From JAWLGJ01 sp041685145 (GTDB lineage Bacteria > Pseudomonadota > Alphaproteobacteria > Rhodospirillales > Magnetospirillaceae): a DNA stretch of 64,000 nucleotides. How positions within the stretch are numbered: position 1 is the stretch's first letter; each line of letters opens with the position of its first letter. The translations under genes and the position numbers were made by a program. The DNA is taken from positions 1 to 64,000 of the forward strand of contig JAWLGJ010000005.1 in NCBI GenBank assembly GCA_041685145.1, in the 5' to 3' direction. Positions 34,600 through 42,315 of this stretch are shown here, piece by piece. Below the pieces are notes generated by a model that was given only the letters and a program-made list of their open reading frames with translations, had not been told where the DNA came from and did not search any database.

Positions 34600-35373
34600 A
34601 TGCACACCGAAACTCCCGCCACCGCCATGCTTCCCCGCCCCGACGGCGCCAAGGTCGCATATCACGCCGTGCCGGGAAAGTCACCGGGCGTCGTGTTCCT
34701 GCACGGCCTGAAGTCGGACATGACCGGCGGAAAGGCCCTATTCCTTGAGGAGCACTGCCGCCGTCAGGGCCGCGCCTTCGTGCGCTTCGACACCTATGGC
34801 CACGGCGCCTCGTCGGGCGCCTTCGAGGACGGCACCATCGGGCGCTGGACCGAGGACGCCGTGGCGGTGCTGGACGAGGTCACCCAGGGGCCGCAGGTGC
34901 TGGTGGGCTCCAGCATGGGCGGCTGGGTGATGCTGCTGGCGGCGCTGCGGCGGCCGGAGCGGGTGGCGGGGCTGGTGGGCATCGCCGCCGCCCCCGACTT
35001 CACCGAGGATTTGATGTGGCGCGAGTTCAGCGACGCGCAACGCCAGGAGCTGCTGACGCGCGGGCGGGTCGAGGTCGCCGTGCCCGAGGCCTATGGCGGC
35101 GGCAGCTACGGCATCAGCCGGCGGCTGATCGAGGAGGCCCGCGACCACCTGCTGCTGCGCGGCCCCATCGCCATCGACGCGCCGGTGCGCCTGATCCACG
35201 GCATCAAGGACGCCGACGTGCCCTGGGGCACGGCGCTGGAGGTGCAGGAGCGCCTGACCGCGACCGATGTCGAGACGGTGCTGATCAAGGCCGGCGACCA
35301 CCGCCTGTCCGAGCCCCACGACCTCGACCGCCTCGCCCGCGTGCTGGACGGGCTGATGGCGTCGATTCGGTGA
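34600..35373 (+). CDS. Alpha/beta hydrolase
   Basis: A 257-residue serine hydrolase. The visible triad is Ser in GSSMGG (about residue 107), Asp in HGIKDADVPW (about 207) and His in AGDHRLS (about 232). An oxyanion HGLKSDMTGGK segment lies near 32. It resembles the palmitoyl-protein thioesterase ABHD10-like bacterial group (YqiA/BioH-like size). No signal peptide, so cytoplasmic. Substrate unknown. The gene is divergent from the glycosyltransferase gene and converges on the SDR gene with 15 bp between. Confidence 0.87.
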   Translation: MHTETPATAMLPRPDGAKVAYHAVPGKSPGVVFLHGLKSDMTGGKALFLEEHCRRQGRAFVRFDTYGHGASSGAFEDGTIGRWTEDAVAVLDEVTQGPQVLVGSSMGGWVMLLAALRRPERVAGLVGIAAAPDFTEDLMWREFSDAQRQELLTRGRVEVAVPEAYGGGSYGISRRLIEEARDHLLLRGPIAIDAPVRLIHGIKDADVPWGTALEVQERLTATDVETVLIKAGDHRLSEPHDLDRLARVLDGLMASIR

Positions 35374-35388
35374 ACGGCGCGGATTCGC

Positions 35389-36279
35389 TCAACGCGCCTT
35401 TGGTTCCGGGTTCGCTTCCGCCGCCAGAATCGCCGCCAGCCCCGCCTTGTAGTCGGGATAGGCCAGCCGCACCCCCAATTCGCGTTTGATGCGGCTGTTG
35501 TCGACGCGCTTGGAGTCGGCGTAGAAGCTGCGCTCCATCGCCGACATCTCGGCGTCCTCGAAGGCGATCTCGGGCGGCGCCGGCACCCCCAGCAGTTCGG
35601 CGGCGTGGGCGATGACGTCCTGGGGCGGCGCCGGCCGGTCGTCGGCGACGTTGTAGACGGCGCCGGGGTCGGGGCGCGCCATCGAGGCGGCCAGCACCGT
35701 CGCCAGATCCTCGACATGGATGCGGCAGAACACCTGCCCCGGCTTGACGACGCGCCGCGCCCGGCCCTGGCGCAGCTTCTCCAGCGGGCTGCGGCCGGGG
35801 CCGTAGATGCCGGCGAGCCGGAAGACATGCACCGGCCGGCGGTGACGGTGCCACAGCGCCAGCCACGCCTGCTCGGCGTGCAGGCGCCGCCACGAGCGCT
35901 GGTTGGAGGGGGTCAGGGCGCTGCCCTCGTCGACCCGGTCGCCGCCACGGTCGCCATAGACGCCGGTGGTGGACAGGTAGCCGATCCAGCGCAGCCCCTC
36001 GGCGGCCGCCAACTCGGCGCCGTGCGCGGCCAGCACCGGGTCGCCCTCGGCGTCGGGGGGGATTGAGACGACGATGTGGGTAACGCCGGCCAGGGCGCCC
36101 GGCGGCAGCGGGTGGTCGCGGTCGAAGCGCAGCGCCGCGAAGCCTTCGGCGCGCAGGGCGGCAACCTGCTCGTCGGTGCGCGCGGTGCCGGTCACCGTCC
36201 ATCCCGCGCCCAGCAGGCGCCGCGCCAGGACGCGGGCGCTGTAGCCGAGGCCGAAGCAGAACAGGTGGTCGCCGGTCAT
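35389..36279 (-). CDS. YeeZ-like NAD(P)-dependent SDR family protein
   Basis: A 296-residue extended short-chain dehydrogenase/epimerase-like protein. The N-terminal dinucleotide motif FGLGYSARVLARRL is of the compact GxGxxx type seen in YeeZ. STTGVYGDRGG (about 102-112) carries the catalytic-like Ser/Thr and Tyr, and FRLAGIYGPGR (about 155-165) is typical of extended SDRs. The usual YxxxK Lys is not evident. Substrate unknown. It is divergent from the TPR gene with 43 bp between starts. Confidence 0.83.
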   Translation of the reverse strand: MTGDHLFCFGLGYSARVLARRLLGAGWTVTGTARTDEQVAALRAEGFAALRFDRDHPLPPGALAGVTHIVVSIPPDAEGDPVLAAHGAELAAAEGLRWIGYLSTTGVYGDRGGDRVDEGSALTPSNQRSWRRLHAEQAWLALWHRHRRPVHVFRLAGIYGPGRSPLEKLRQGRARRVVKPGQVFCRIHVEDLATVLAASMARPDPGAVYNVADDRPAPPQDVIAHAAELLGVPAPPEIAFEDAEMSAMERSFYADSKRVDNSRIKRELGVRLAYPDYKAGLAAILAAEANPEPKAR

Positions 36280-36322
36280 GCGGGTTCTTGCATTTTGTCG
36301 CCGTGCCGGAGAAGACTACCCC

Positions 36323-37075
36323 ATGCCGTGTCGCATCGCCATCCCGGCCGCGCTCCTCGCCCTCGTCCTCGCCCCGGCGCCGGCCGCCGCCGCCGATGAC
36401 GACGATTTGCGCCAGCGTTACGCCCGCTGCATGGCGCGGGCGCAGGCGCAGCCGCTGGACGCCATCGAGGCGGCGGCGGAATGGCGCCGGGAGGGCGGCG
36501 GCCTGGCGGCGGGGCATTGCGAGGCGGCGGCGCTGACCACCCTGGGCCGCCACGCCGACGCGGCGCGGCTGTTCCTGGACCTGGCGGCACGGGCGCCCGG
36601 CGACGGCCCGCGCGCCGAGGTGCTGGCGCAGGCGGCGCGGGCGTGGCTGCTGGCCGCGCGCCCCGCCGACGCCCTGGAGGCCCTGGACGGCGCCTTGGCG
36701 CTGCGTCCCGGGGATGCCGAACTGCTGATCGACCGCGCCTTCGCCCACGCCGCGCGGGACGACCTCGACGCCGCCGTCGCCGACCTGGGCCGGGCGCTGC
36801 GCCAGGCCCCCAACCACGCCGACGCCCTGGCCTGGCGCGCCCACGCCCAGCGCCGCCTGGGCAATCGCGGGGCGGCCGAGATCGACGTCGAGCGGGCGCT
36901 GGCGGTGGCGCCCGAGCACCCGCTGGCGCTGCTGGAACGCGGGCGGCTGGCGCGCCTCGCCGGGCGGGTGGCGGCGGCGCACGCCGACTGGCGCCGCGTG
37001 CTGGCGGTCGCGCCGAACACACCCGAGGCGGCGCAGGCCGCCGCCAGTCTCAAGGAGGATGGAGCCGAGCCGTGA
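36323..37075 (+). CDS. Periplasmic TPR-repeat protein
   Basis: A 250-residue protein with a signal peptide (about 1-24, ending AAAADDD). It has several tetratricopeptide-type helix pairs (for example ADALEALDGALALRPGDAE near 115 and AAVADLGRALRQAPNHADA near 150). Such repeats mediate protein contacts. ATG 36323 is selected because it begins the signal peptide, with GGAG 11 bp upstream. The stop overlaps the GTG of the next gene. No catalytic domain. Confidence 0.82.
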   Translation: MPCRIAIPAALLALVLAPAPAAAADDDDLRQRYARCMARAQAQPLDAIEAAAEWRREGGGLAAGHCEAAALTTLGRHADAARLFLDLAARAPGDGPRAEVLAQAARAWLLAARPADALEALDGALALRPGDAELLIDRAFAHAARDDLDAAVADLGRALRQAPNHADALAWRAHAQRRLGNRGAAEIDVERALAVAPEHPLALLERGRLARLAGRVAAAHADWRRVLAVAPNTPEAAQAAASLKEDGAEP

Positions 37076-37518
37076 CCAGCGACGAACAGCCCGCCTATCG
37101 CATCGCCCCCGGCAGTTTCGTGCGCGCCGAGATCGACGGCCACGAGGCCGTCTGCCTGAAGGTGGAGCGGCTGGGGCGCGATTTCGTCAACCATTATCTG
37201 GTGCCGCTCGACCCGCTGCCCGGCCCGCGCGAGGCGCTGATGCTGCGCTATGTCGACCCCGCCGAGCCGCTGGCGCCGTGCGACGAGCCCCTGGATTTGC
37301 TGGTCGAGCCGATGGCGGACGCGCCGGCGGCGGTGGGAACGGTGCTGCGCAACGCCCGCGGCCTGTTCCTCAAGGTCCACGACACCCCCAACACCGGGCG
37401 CAGCTTCGCCTATGTCGAACTGGCCACCGGCATGGTCGCCGGCCGCCAGGAGCGCGGGGTGGCGGGCGTGTTGCGCTGGCGCCTCGCCCGGGGCGTCGAA
37501 TCGCAAGATGTTGTGTGA
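37072..37518 (+). CDS. Conserved-looking hypothetical protein, 148 aa
   Basis: Not recognised. A soluble, beta-rich 148-residue protein without signal peptide. It holds acidic segments (DEPLDLLVEPMAD), a DTPNTGRSFAYVEL stretch and a basic C-terminus. The GTG start at 37072 overlaps the stop of the TPR gene (GTGA), with GGAG 7 bp upstream, so it is co-translated with it. It may assist or bind the exported TPR protein's pathway, but nothing demonstrates this. Confidence 0.6.
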   Translation: MTSDEQPAYRIAPGSFVRAEIDGHEAVCLKVERLGRDFVNHYLVPLDPLPGPREALMLRYVDPAEPLAPCDEPLDLLVEPMADAPAAVGTVLRNARGLFLKVHDTPNTGRSFAYVELATGMVAGRQERGVAGVLRWRLARGVESQDVV

Positions 37519-37755
37519 CGTTTTCTTTGCACACGCAAATAAAGCTACCAACGCCGCCGGTAAAGGACTAGTCTGAAGGCGGATCAGGCAAAGGGGGAGC
37601 GCCAGACGCGTGCCGCACATCGCCCGCCAGTGCCCGGCCATCGCGCCGCCCACTCTCCGGCACCGCCGCCCCCGTCCTGCCGCCTGTGCATCGAGCCTCC
37701 CGCCGTGGGGGCTTTTTTTGTGTTCGTACCGCCGCCACCAGCGAGGGAGACCGTC
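37519..37755 (+). other. 237-bp gap upstream of phoH with possible small RNA or leader
   Basis: This gap holds no protein-like frame. It contains a CGCC/GGCG-bounded fold near 37552-37583 and a clear intrinsic terminator at 37694-37719, ending 36 bp before the phoH start codon. A transcript made here would stop before phoH, so the region may encode a small RNA or an attenuated phoH leader. Promoter not firmly identified. Confidence 0.4.
37694..37719 (+). terminator. Intrinsic terminator in the phoH leader
   Basis: AGCCTCC (37694-37700) pairs with GGGGGCT (37707-37713), with a 6-nt loop, followed by a run of T to 37719. The loop side exposes CCTCCC, which resembles an anti-Shine-Dalgarno motif seen in alphaproteobacterial small RNAs. 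Confidence 0.75.
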
Positions 37756-38478
37756 ATGGGCAAGCGCGCCGCACGTCACGCCGCCGTCGTCGACAACGTC
37801 GTCCGTCCGCTGGAGGCGGGCTGGGATCCGCTGGGCGACCATCACCGCGACCAGAAATACATCCGCCATGTCCGCCCGCGCAGCGAGAACCAGCGCCGCC
37901 TGCTGGAGGCGCTGGCGGCGCACCATCTGACCCTGGCGCTGGGCCCGGCGGGCACCGGCAAGACCTATCTGGCCATCAGCGCCGCCGTCGAGGCGCTGGA
38001 GGAGGGCCGCGTCGCCCGCATCGTGCTGACGCGCCCGGCCATCGAGGCCGGCGAGCATCTGGGCTATCTGCCCGGCGACCTGCAGGAGAAGCTGGCCCCC
38101 TATCTGCGCCCGCTCTACGACGCCCTGTCCGACCGCCTGGGCGGCAAGCGGCTGAGGGCCCGGCTGGGCGACGGCAGCATCGAGATCGCCCCCGTCGCCT
38201 ATATGCGCGGGCGCACGCTGAACAACGCCTTCGTGGTCATCGACGAGGCGCAAAACTGCACCTATTCACAGCTCAAGATGCTGCTGACGCGGTTGGGCTG
38301 GCACGCGACGATGGTGCTGACCGGCGACCCCGACCAGACCGACCTGCTGCCCGGCGTCTCCGGCCTCGCCGACATCGCCCGGCGGCTGGAGGCGCTGGAG
38401 GCGGTCACGGTCATTCGCCTGGAGGAAGCCGACATCGTCCGCCACCCGCTGGTGGGCGAGATGCTGGGCGTGTTGTAG
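37756..38478 (+). CDS. PhoH-family ATPase
   Basis: A 240-residue cytoplasmic P-loop protein: Walker A GPAGTGKT (about 63-70), Walker B VVIDEAQN (about 159-166), and TGDPDQTDL (about 190) typical of PhoH. PhoH proteins resemble the helicase core of RecD and may act on RNA, but the function is not settled. The usual ybeY/lnt neighbours of the other PhoH copy are absent here. GGGAG lies upstream of ATG 37756. Expression may depend on readthrough of the preceding terminator. Confidence 0.9.
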   Translation: MGKRAARHAAVVDNVVRPLEAGWDPLGDHHRDQKYIRHVRPRSENQRRLLEALAAHHLTLALGPAGTGKTYLAISAAVEALEEGRVARIVLTRPAIEAGEHLGYLPGDLQEKLAPYLRPLYDALSDRLGGKRLRARLGDGSIEIAPVAYMRGRTLNNAFVVIDEAQNCTYSQLKMLLTRLGWHATMVLTGDPDQTDLLPGVSGLADIARRLEALEAVTVIRLEEADIVRHPLVGEMLGVL

Positions 38479-38493
38479 GCGAAGGGGCGGCGC

Positions 38494-39087
38494 CTACCCC
38501 GCCCCCTCCAACACCGCCCGCACGCGGCGGCGCAGGTCCGGCAGCAGGTCGTCGTCGAACCAGGGATTCTTGCGCTGCCAGGCGGTGGTGCGCCAGCTGG
38601 GATGCGGCAGCGGAATGACGGCGGGGGCGTGGTCGCGCCAGTGGCGCACCGTCTCGGTCATGGTGCGGCGGCGGCGCCCGCCCAGGGCATGGGCCTGGGC
38701 GTGGGTGCCCACCAGCAGGGTCAGCCGCACGGCGGGCAGCGCCGCCAGCAGCGGCGGGTGCCAGCGCGGGGCGCATTCCGGGCGCGGCGGCAGGTCGCCG
38801 CCATTGGCGGCGCGGCCGGGATAGCAGAAGCCGGTGGGGATGATGGCGACGCGCCCCTCGTCATAGAAGGTCGCCTCGTCGACGTCCAGCCACTGGCGCA
38901 GGCGCCGGCCCGAGGCGTCGTGCCAGGGGATGCCGGTCGCGTGCACCCGCGTCCCCGGCGCCTGGCCGACGATCAACAGCCGCGCGGTGGCGGCGGCGCG
39001 CAGCACCGGGCGCGGCCCCAGGGGCAGGTGCTCGGCGCACAGGCGGCAGGCCCGCACCTCCGCCAGCAGGGCGTCGAGGCCGCTCAC
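38494..39087 (-). CDS. Uracil-DNA glycosylase superfamily protein
   Basis: A 197-residue protein of the UDG fold. It carries the N-terminal CRLC pair (residues 14-17), a GQAPG motif (about 41) corresponding to the uracil-pocket loop, and a C-terminal HPSWRTT motif (about 163). Family members of this type (YcdI-like) often lack proven glycosylase activity; here the first motif has no catalytic Asp/Asn directly after GQAPG. It is the last gene of the operon starting with the MBL hydrolase, overlapping the HAD gene by 4 bp. Confidence 0.82.
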   Translation of the reverse strand: MSGLDALLAEVRACRLCAEHLPLGPRPVLRAAATARLLIVGQAPGTRVHATGIPWHDASGRRLRQWLDVDEATFYDEGRVAIIPTGFCYPGRAANGGDLPPRPECAPRWHPPLLAALPAVRLTLLVGTHAQAHALGGRRRRTMTETVRHWRDHAPAVIPLPHPSWRTTAWQRKNPWFDDDLLPDLRRRVRAVLEGAG

Positions 39088-39806
39088 GGCGCCGGCGCCG
39101 TCCTCCCCGCGGCGCCGTGCAGCGCCCGCAGCCGGTCCAGCCGCAGGCCCGCCAAGTTGTCCAGCACCGCCAGCGCGCCGTCGAATTCCTCGCCGGCGGT
39201 GTAGGTGCTGGGGGTGACCAGCGTCGGCAAACCGGCGGCGACGGCGGCCTCCAGGCCGATGCGGGCGTCCTCGACGGCGACGCAGTCGCGGGCGGGCACC
39301 TCCAGGCGCTCCAGCACCACCTCATAGACATCGGGCGCCGGCTTCTTGTGGGTGGCGTCCTCGCCGGCGGCGATGGCGGCGAACCAGGCGCGGGCGCCGT
39401 CGGGGAAGCTCTTGGTCAGCAGCATGTCGACGTTGGAGCGGCTGGTGGTGGTGGCCAGCGCCAGCGCCAGCCCCGCTTGCCGCGCCTCCTCCATCAGGCG
39501 CAGCACGCCGGGGCGCAGGGGCAGGCCGTCCTCGGCGATCATCCTTTGATAGCGCGCCGTCTTGTCGGCGTGCAGCGTCGCGATGCGCTCGTCGTCCCAC
39601 TGCGGCGCGCTGGCGGGCATCGCGTTGTCGATGAAGTGGCGCAGGCGTTCGCGGCCGCCGCCGACATGCAGCAGCTCGGCATAGCGCTCGCGGTCCCAGC
39701 GCCAGTCGAGGCCGGCGGCGGCGAAGGCGTCGTTGAAGGCGGCGCGGTGGGCCTCCTCGGTCTCCGCCAGGGTGCCGTCGACGTCGAAGATCAGGGCCTT
39801 CAGGGT
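39084..39806 (-). CDS. HAD-superfamily phosphatase (CbbY/phosphoglycolate-phosphatase-like)
   Basis: A 240-residue haloacid-dehalogenase hydrolase: motif I FDVDGTLAET (nucleophile Asp near residue 9), motif II LATTTSRSN (about 117), motif III Lys in THKKPAPDVY, motif IV VEDARIGLEAAVAAG. The four-helix cap fits the CbbY/beta-phosphoglucomutase subgroup (sugar phosphates). GTG at 39806 is used as start; a TTG at 39839 would overlap the YjbQ gene. Substrate unknown. Confidence 0.87.
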   Translation of the reverse strand, partial: TLKALIFDVDGTLAETEEAHRAAFNDAFAAAGLDWRWDRERYAELLHVGGGRERLRHFIDNAMPASAPQWDDERIATLHADKTARYQRMIAEDGLPLRPGVLRLMEEARQAGLALALATTTSRSNVDMLLTKSFPDGARAWFAAIAAGEDATHKKPAPDVYEVVLERLEVPARDCVAVEDARIGLEAAVAAGLPTLVTPSTYTAGEEFDGALAVLDNLAGLRLDRLRALHGAAGRTAPAP

Positions 39807-39813
39807 CACGCCT

Positions 39814-40188
39814 TCACTCGCCGATGAGGTGGACGACAATGCGGCGCGTCTGCGGCGTGTCGCGTTCCTCGAACAAGAACACCCCCTGGCGCGCGCCCAG
39901 CGCCATTCTGCCCCCTTGCACCGGGATGCTCAACTGCGTCCCGTAAAGCAGCGGCGCGCGCGGCACCGGCGGCGCCTCGATGCCCTCGATGTCGCGGAAG
40001 AAGCTGTGCAGGTCGTCGCGGTCGCGACTCTGGCGGATGGTCAGGGCCGCCAGCACATGCTGCACCAGCAGGTGCACGACGCCGATGGCGATGCCCTGCC
40101 GGCCGATCCAGGCGTCGACGGGCTCGGTGAGGGGATGATGCCCCTGGCGGTCGGTGTGAAGGATAAGGACGTCCTGCGCCTGCCTCAT
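39814..40188 (-). CDS. Shortened, divergent YjbQ (UPF0047) family protein
   Basis: A 124-residue protein recognisable as UPF0047 by its C-terminal half (TQLSIPVQGGRMALGARQGVF then RRIVVHLIG). The family's conserved HTSASL/N-DP segment reads QHVLAALTIRQSRDRDD and the GDDMPAH loop is missing. The metal-like His site of normal YjbQ is therefore lost and the protein is some 15 residues short. Function of the family is unclear (weak thiamine phosphate synthase activity has been reported). It lies within an operon, 7 bp before the HAD start. Confidence 0.75.
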   Translation of the reverse strand: MRQAQDVLILHTDRQGHHPLTEPVDAWIGRQGIAIGVVHLLVQHVLAALTIRQSRDRDDLHSFFRDIEGIEAPPVPRAPLLYGTQLSIPVQGGRMALGARQGVFLFEERDTPQTRRIVVHLIGE

Positions 40189-40229
40189 CCGATGGATATA
40201 AGGCGCCGCCCCGGCGGGCGGTAGCGGGC

Positions 40230-40769
40230 TCAGAGCGAGAAATGCGCGTCGACGAAGGCGTCGATCTCGGCCTCGCTCCAGCCCTTGGCGGCCAGGTCGG
40301 CGCGCACGGCGGCGACGTCGACATTGGGCCAGGTGTGGCAGACCTCCTCGGTCTGGCGCTCCTCGTCGAGGATGCGGAAGTCGAAGGCGCGGGCCTCGCT
40401 GCGGAAAACGTCGTAGCGCAGCACCTGGTCGACCTGGTTGTCGGGCAGGAAGGTGAGGATGCGTGGCTTCAGGTCGTACAGATCCTCGGGCCGGCACCAG
40501 TCGGCGGCGGCGATGATCAGCTCGTCGCCGGCCTGGCAGGTGCGCGCGGCGGCGCCGTTGAGCACGCAGCAGCGCGACCCCGGCGTGCCGAAGATGACAT
40601 AGGTGCTGATGCGCGCCCCGGAACTCTTGTTCCAGATGTCGACGAATTCCAGCGGATAGATGCCGGCCTGCGCGCAGTGCTCGGGGTCGAGGGTGATGGA
40701 GCCGTGATAGTTGAGGTCGGCCGCCGTCACCCGGATGCCGTGCAGCTTGGCACGGATCACTTTCATCAT
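40230..40769 (-). CDS. panD: Aspartate 1-decarboxylase (PanD) with C-terminal extension
   Basis: Makes beta-alanine from aspartate for pantothenate. The first 115 residues follow PanD closely: Lys9 in AKLHGIRVT, Tyr-His-Gly24-Ser25 (self-cleavage giving the pyruvoyl group), IWNKSSGARISTY with the catalytic Arg and Tyr, and LNGAAA. The protein continues about 60 residues beyond the normal end with an unfamiliar acidic tail ending in helix-like WSEAEIDAFVDAHFSL. Total 179 residues against 115-140 usually. Either of two adjacent ATG codons may start it. It lies between MBL and YjbQ genes, not with other panBC genes. Confidence 0.85.
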   Translation of the reverse strand: MMKVIRAKLHGIRVTAADLNYHGSITLDPEHCAQAGIYPLEFVDIWNKSSGARISTYVIFGTPGSRCCVLNGAAARTCQAGDELIIAAADWCRPEDLYDLKPRILTFLPDNQVDQVLRYDVFRSEARAFDFRILDEERQTEEVCHTWPNVDVAAVRADLAAKGWSEAEIDAFVDAHFSL

Positions 40770-40857
40770 GGCACGGTCCGTTTCAGGTGCTGGGCCTCCT
40801 GCTAAAGCAGCGGCGCGGCGGCGGCAAGGGTTTTTTGCGCCGCACCAACGGCCGCCG

Positions 40858-41514
40858 TCAGGGCATGGCCACGCGCCGCCACCACTCCGCCGCCTCGGCG
40901 GCGGTCCAGGCGGGGCCGTGGCCGGAGAACAGCGTCGTCTCGCCCGGCACGTCCTCAAGGAAGCGGGTGATCGACGCCACCAGCGCCGGCCCGTCGCCCC
41001 CCGGCAGGTCGGTGCGCCCGACGCCGTGGTTGAACAGCGTGTCGCCGGTCAGCGCGAAGCCGGGAAAAACATAGCACACCCCGCCCGGCGTGTGCCCGGG
41101 GGTGTGCACCACCCGCACCGGCACCCCGCCCAGCGCCAGGGACGGCGTGCCCTCGAAATAGTCGCAGGCGCCCGGCGCCTGCACCCGCACCCCCATCAGC
41201 GAGGCGGCGATGCGCTCGGCGCCCTCGATGACCGGGCGCTCGTCGGCGTGGGCGAGGCAGGGCACCCCCAGCGCCCGCTGGACGGCGTCGGCGGCGCCGA
41301 TGTGGTCGGGGTGGCCGTGGGTGAGCCAGATCGCCGCCACCCCGCCGCCGGCGGCCTCGGCCGCGGCCAGGATGCGTTCGGCGTCGCCGCCGGGATCGAC
41401 GATCACCTGCGCGCCGCTGGGCCGATGGCGGACCAGATAGCAGTTCTGGTACCAGGGCGGCGCCGTCACCACGACACCGACGTCGAAATTGCCGAAGGAA
41501 AAGCTTTCGTCCAT
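40858..41514 (-). CDS. MBL-fold metallo-hydrolase (glyoxalase II-like)
   Basis: A 218-residue dinuclear zinc hydrolase: THGHPDHIGAAD (HxHxDH, about 65-76), HTPGHTPGG (about 137), GDTLF (about 156) and a final SGHGP (about 196) provide the metal ligands. It fits the glyoxalase II/YcbL group that hydrolyses thioesters. First gene of a minus-strand operon of five. Start ATG 41514; the divergent UdgX gene begins about 80 bp away, so promoters share that gap. Confidence 0.9.
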   Translation of the reverse strand: MDESFSFGNFDVGVVVTAPPWYQNCYLVRHRPSGAQVIVDPGGDAERILAAAEAAGGGVAAIWLTHGHPDHIGAADAVQRALGVPCLAHADERPVIEGAERIAASLMGVRVQAPGACDYFEGTPSLALGGVPVRVVHTPGHTPGGVCYVFPGFALTGDTLFNHGVGRTDLPGGDGPALVASITRFLEDVPGETTLFSGHGPAWTAAEAAEWWRRVAMP

Positions 41515-41593
41515 GCGGTCCCTGTGCGCTGTGTGCATTGCGCGCATGGCAGCATCTTTTGGCGCTCTCGACAAGGGCGGCGGGCGCCCCGAC

Positions 41594-42262
41594 ATGGCCT
41601 GCATGGCCGCGCGCAAGCCGCCCGACAGCGCCGAGCGCCTGTTGCCGCCTCCCGACCGCCGCGATCTGGCGCATCTGCGCGCGGCGGCGGCGATCTGTGA
41701 TGCCTGCCCGCTGCACGCCACCGGCAGCCAGACGGTGTTCGGCGAGGGCCCGGCCGACGCGGTCGCGGTGCTGGTGGGCGAGCAGCCCGGCGACGCCGAG
41801 GACATCGCCGGACGCCCCTTCGTCGGCCCCGCGGGCCGCCTGCTCGACGCCTGCCTGGCCGAGGCCGGCATCGACCGCCAGCGGGTATTCGTCACCAACG
41901 CCGTCAAGCATTTCAAGTGGGTGCCGCGCGGCAAGCGGCGCCTCCACGCCAAGCCCGGCAGCATGGAGATACAGGCCTGCCGGCCCTGGCTGACCGCCGA
42001 GATCGCCGCCGTGAGCCCGACCGCCGTCGTCGCCCTGGGCGCCACCGCGGCCAAGGCGCTGCTGGGGCCGACCTTCAAGGTCAGCGAGCGGCGCGGCGAG
42101 CCGGTGGCGTCAAGCCTGGGGCCGTGGGTCGTCGCTACGGCGCACCCCTCCGCCGTGTTGCGCGTCCCCAACGCCGAACGCCGCCGCGCCGAACGGGCGC
42201 GGCTGGTCACCGACCTGCGCGGTGTCATGGAACTGCTGCGGTCGCCGCCGCACCGGCATTGA
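41594..42262 (+). CDS. UdgX-type uracil-DNA glycosylase
   Basis: DNA repair enzyme of the UdgX branch of family 4 UDGs, about 222 residues. It shows Fe-S type Cys (CDACPLH, QAC), the motif GEQPGDAEDIAGRPFVGPAG, NAVKHFKW, and the diagnostic RGKRRLH loop. In UdgX the His of this loop (here about residue 118) attacks the deoxyribose and leaves the enzyme covalently bound to DNA at the uracil site. The closing motif is HPSAVLR. The start is uncertain (ATG 41594, 41603 or 41546; none has a clear Shine-Dalgarno). Stop followed by rmuC. Confidence 0.87.
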   Translation: MACMAARKPPDSAERLLPPPDRRDLAHLRAAAAICDACPLHATGSQTVFGEGPADAVAVLVGEQPGDAEDIAGRPFVGPAGRLLDACLAEAGIDRQRVFVTNAVKHFKWVPRGKRRLHAKPGSMEIQACRPWLTAEIAAVSPTAVVALGATAAKALLGPTFKVSERRGEPVASSLGPWVVATAHPSAVLRVPNAERRRAERARLVTDLRGVMELLRSPPHRH

Positions 42263-42315
42263 CGCCGGCGCCGCCGACGGCTTCCATAGCGGCAGTCGCG
42301 GCGAAGGGGGTGCGC

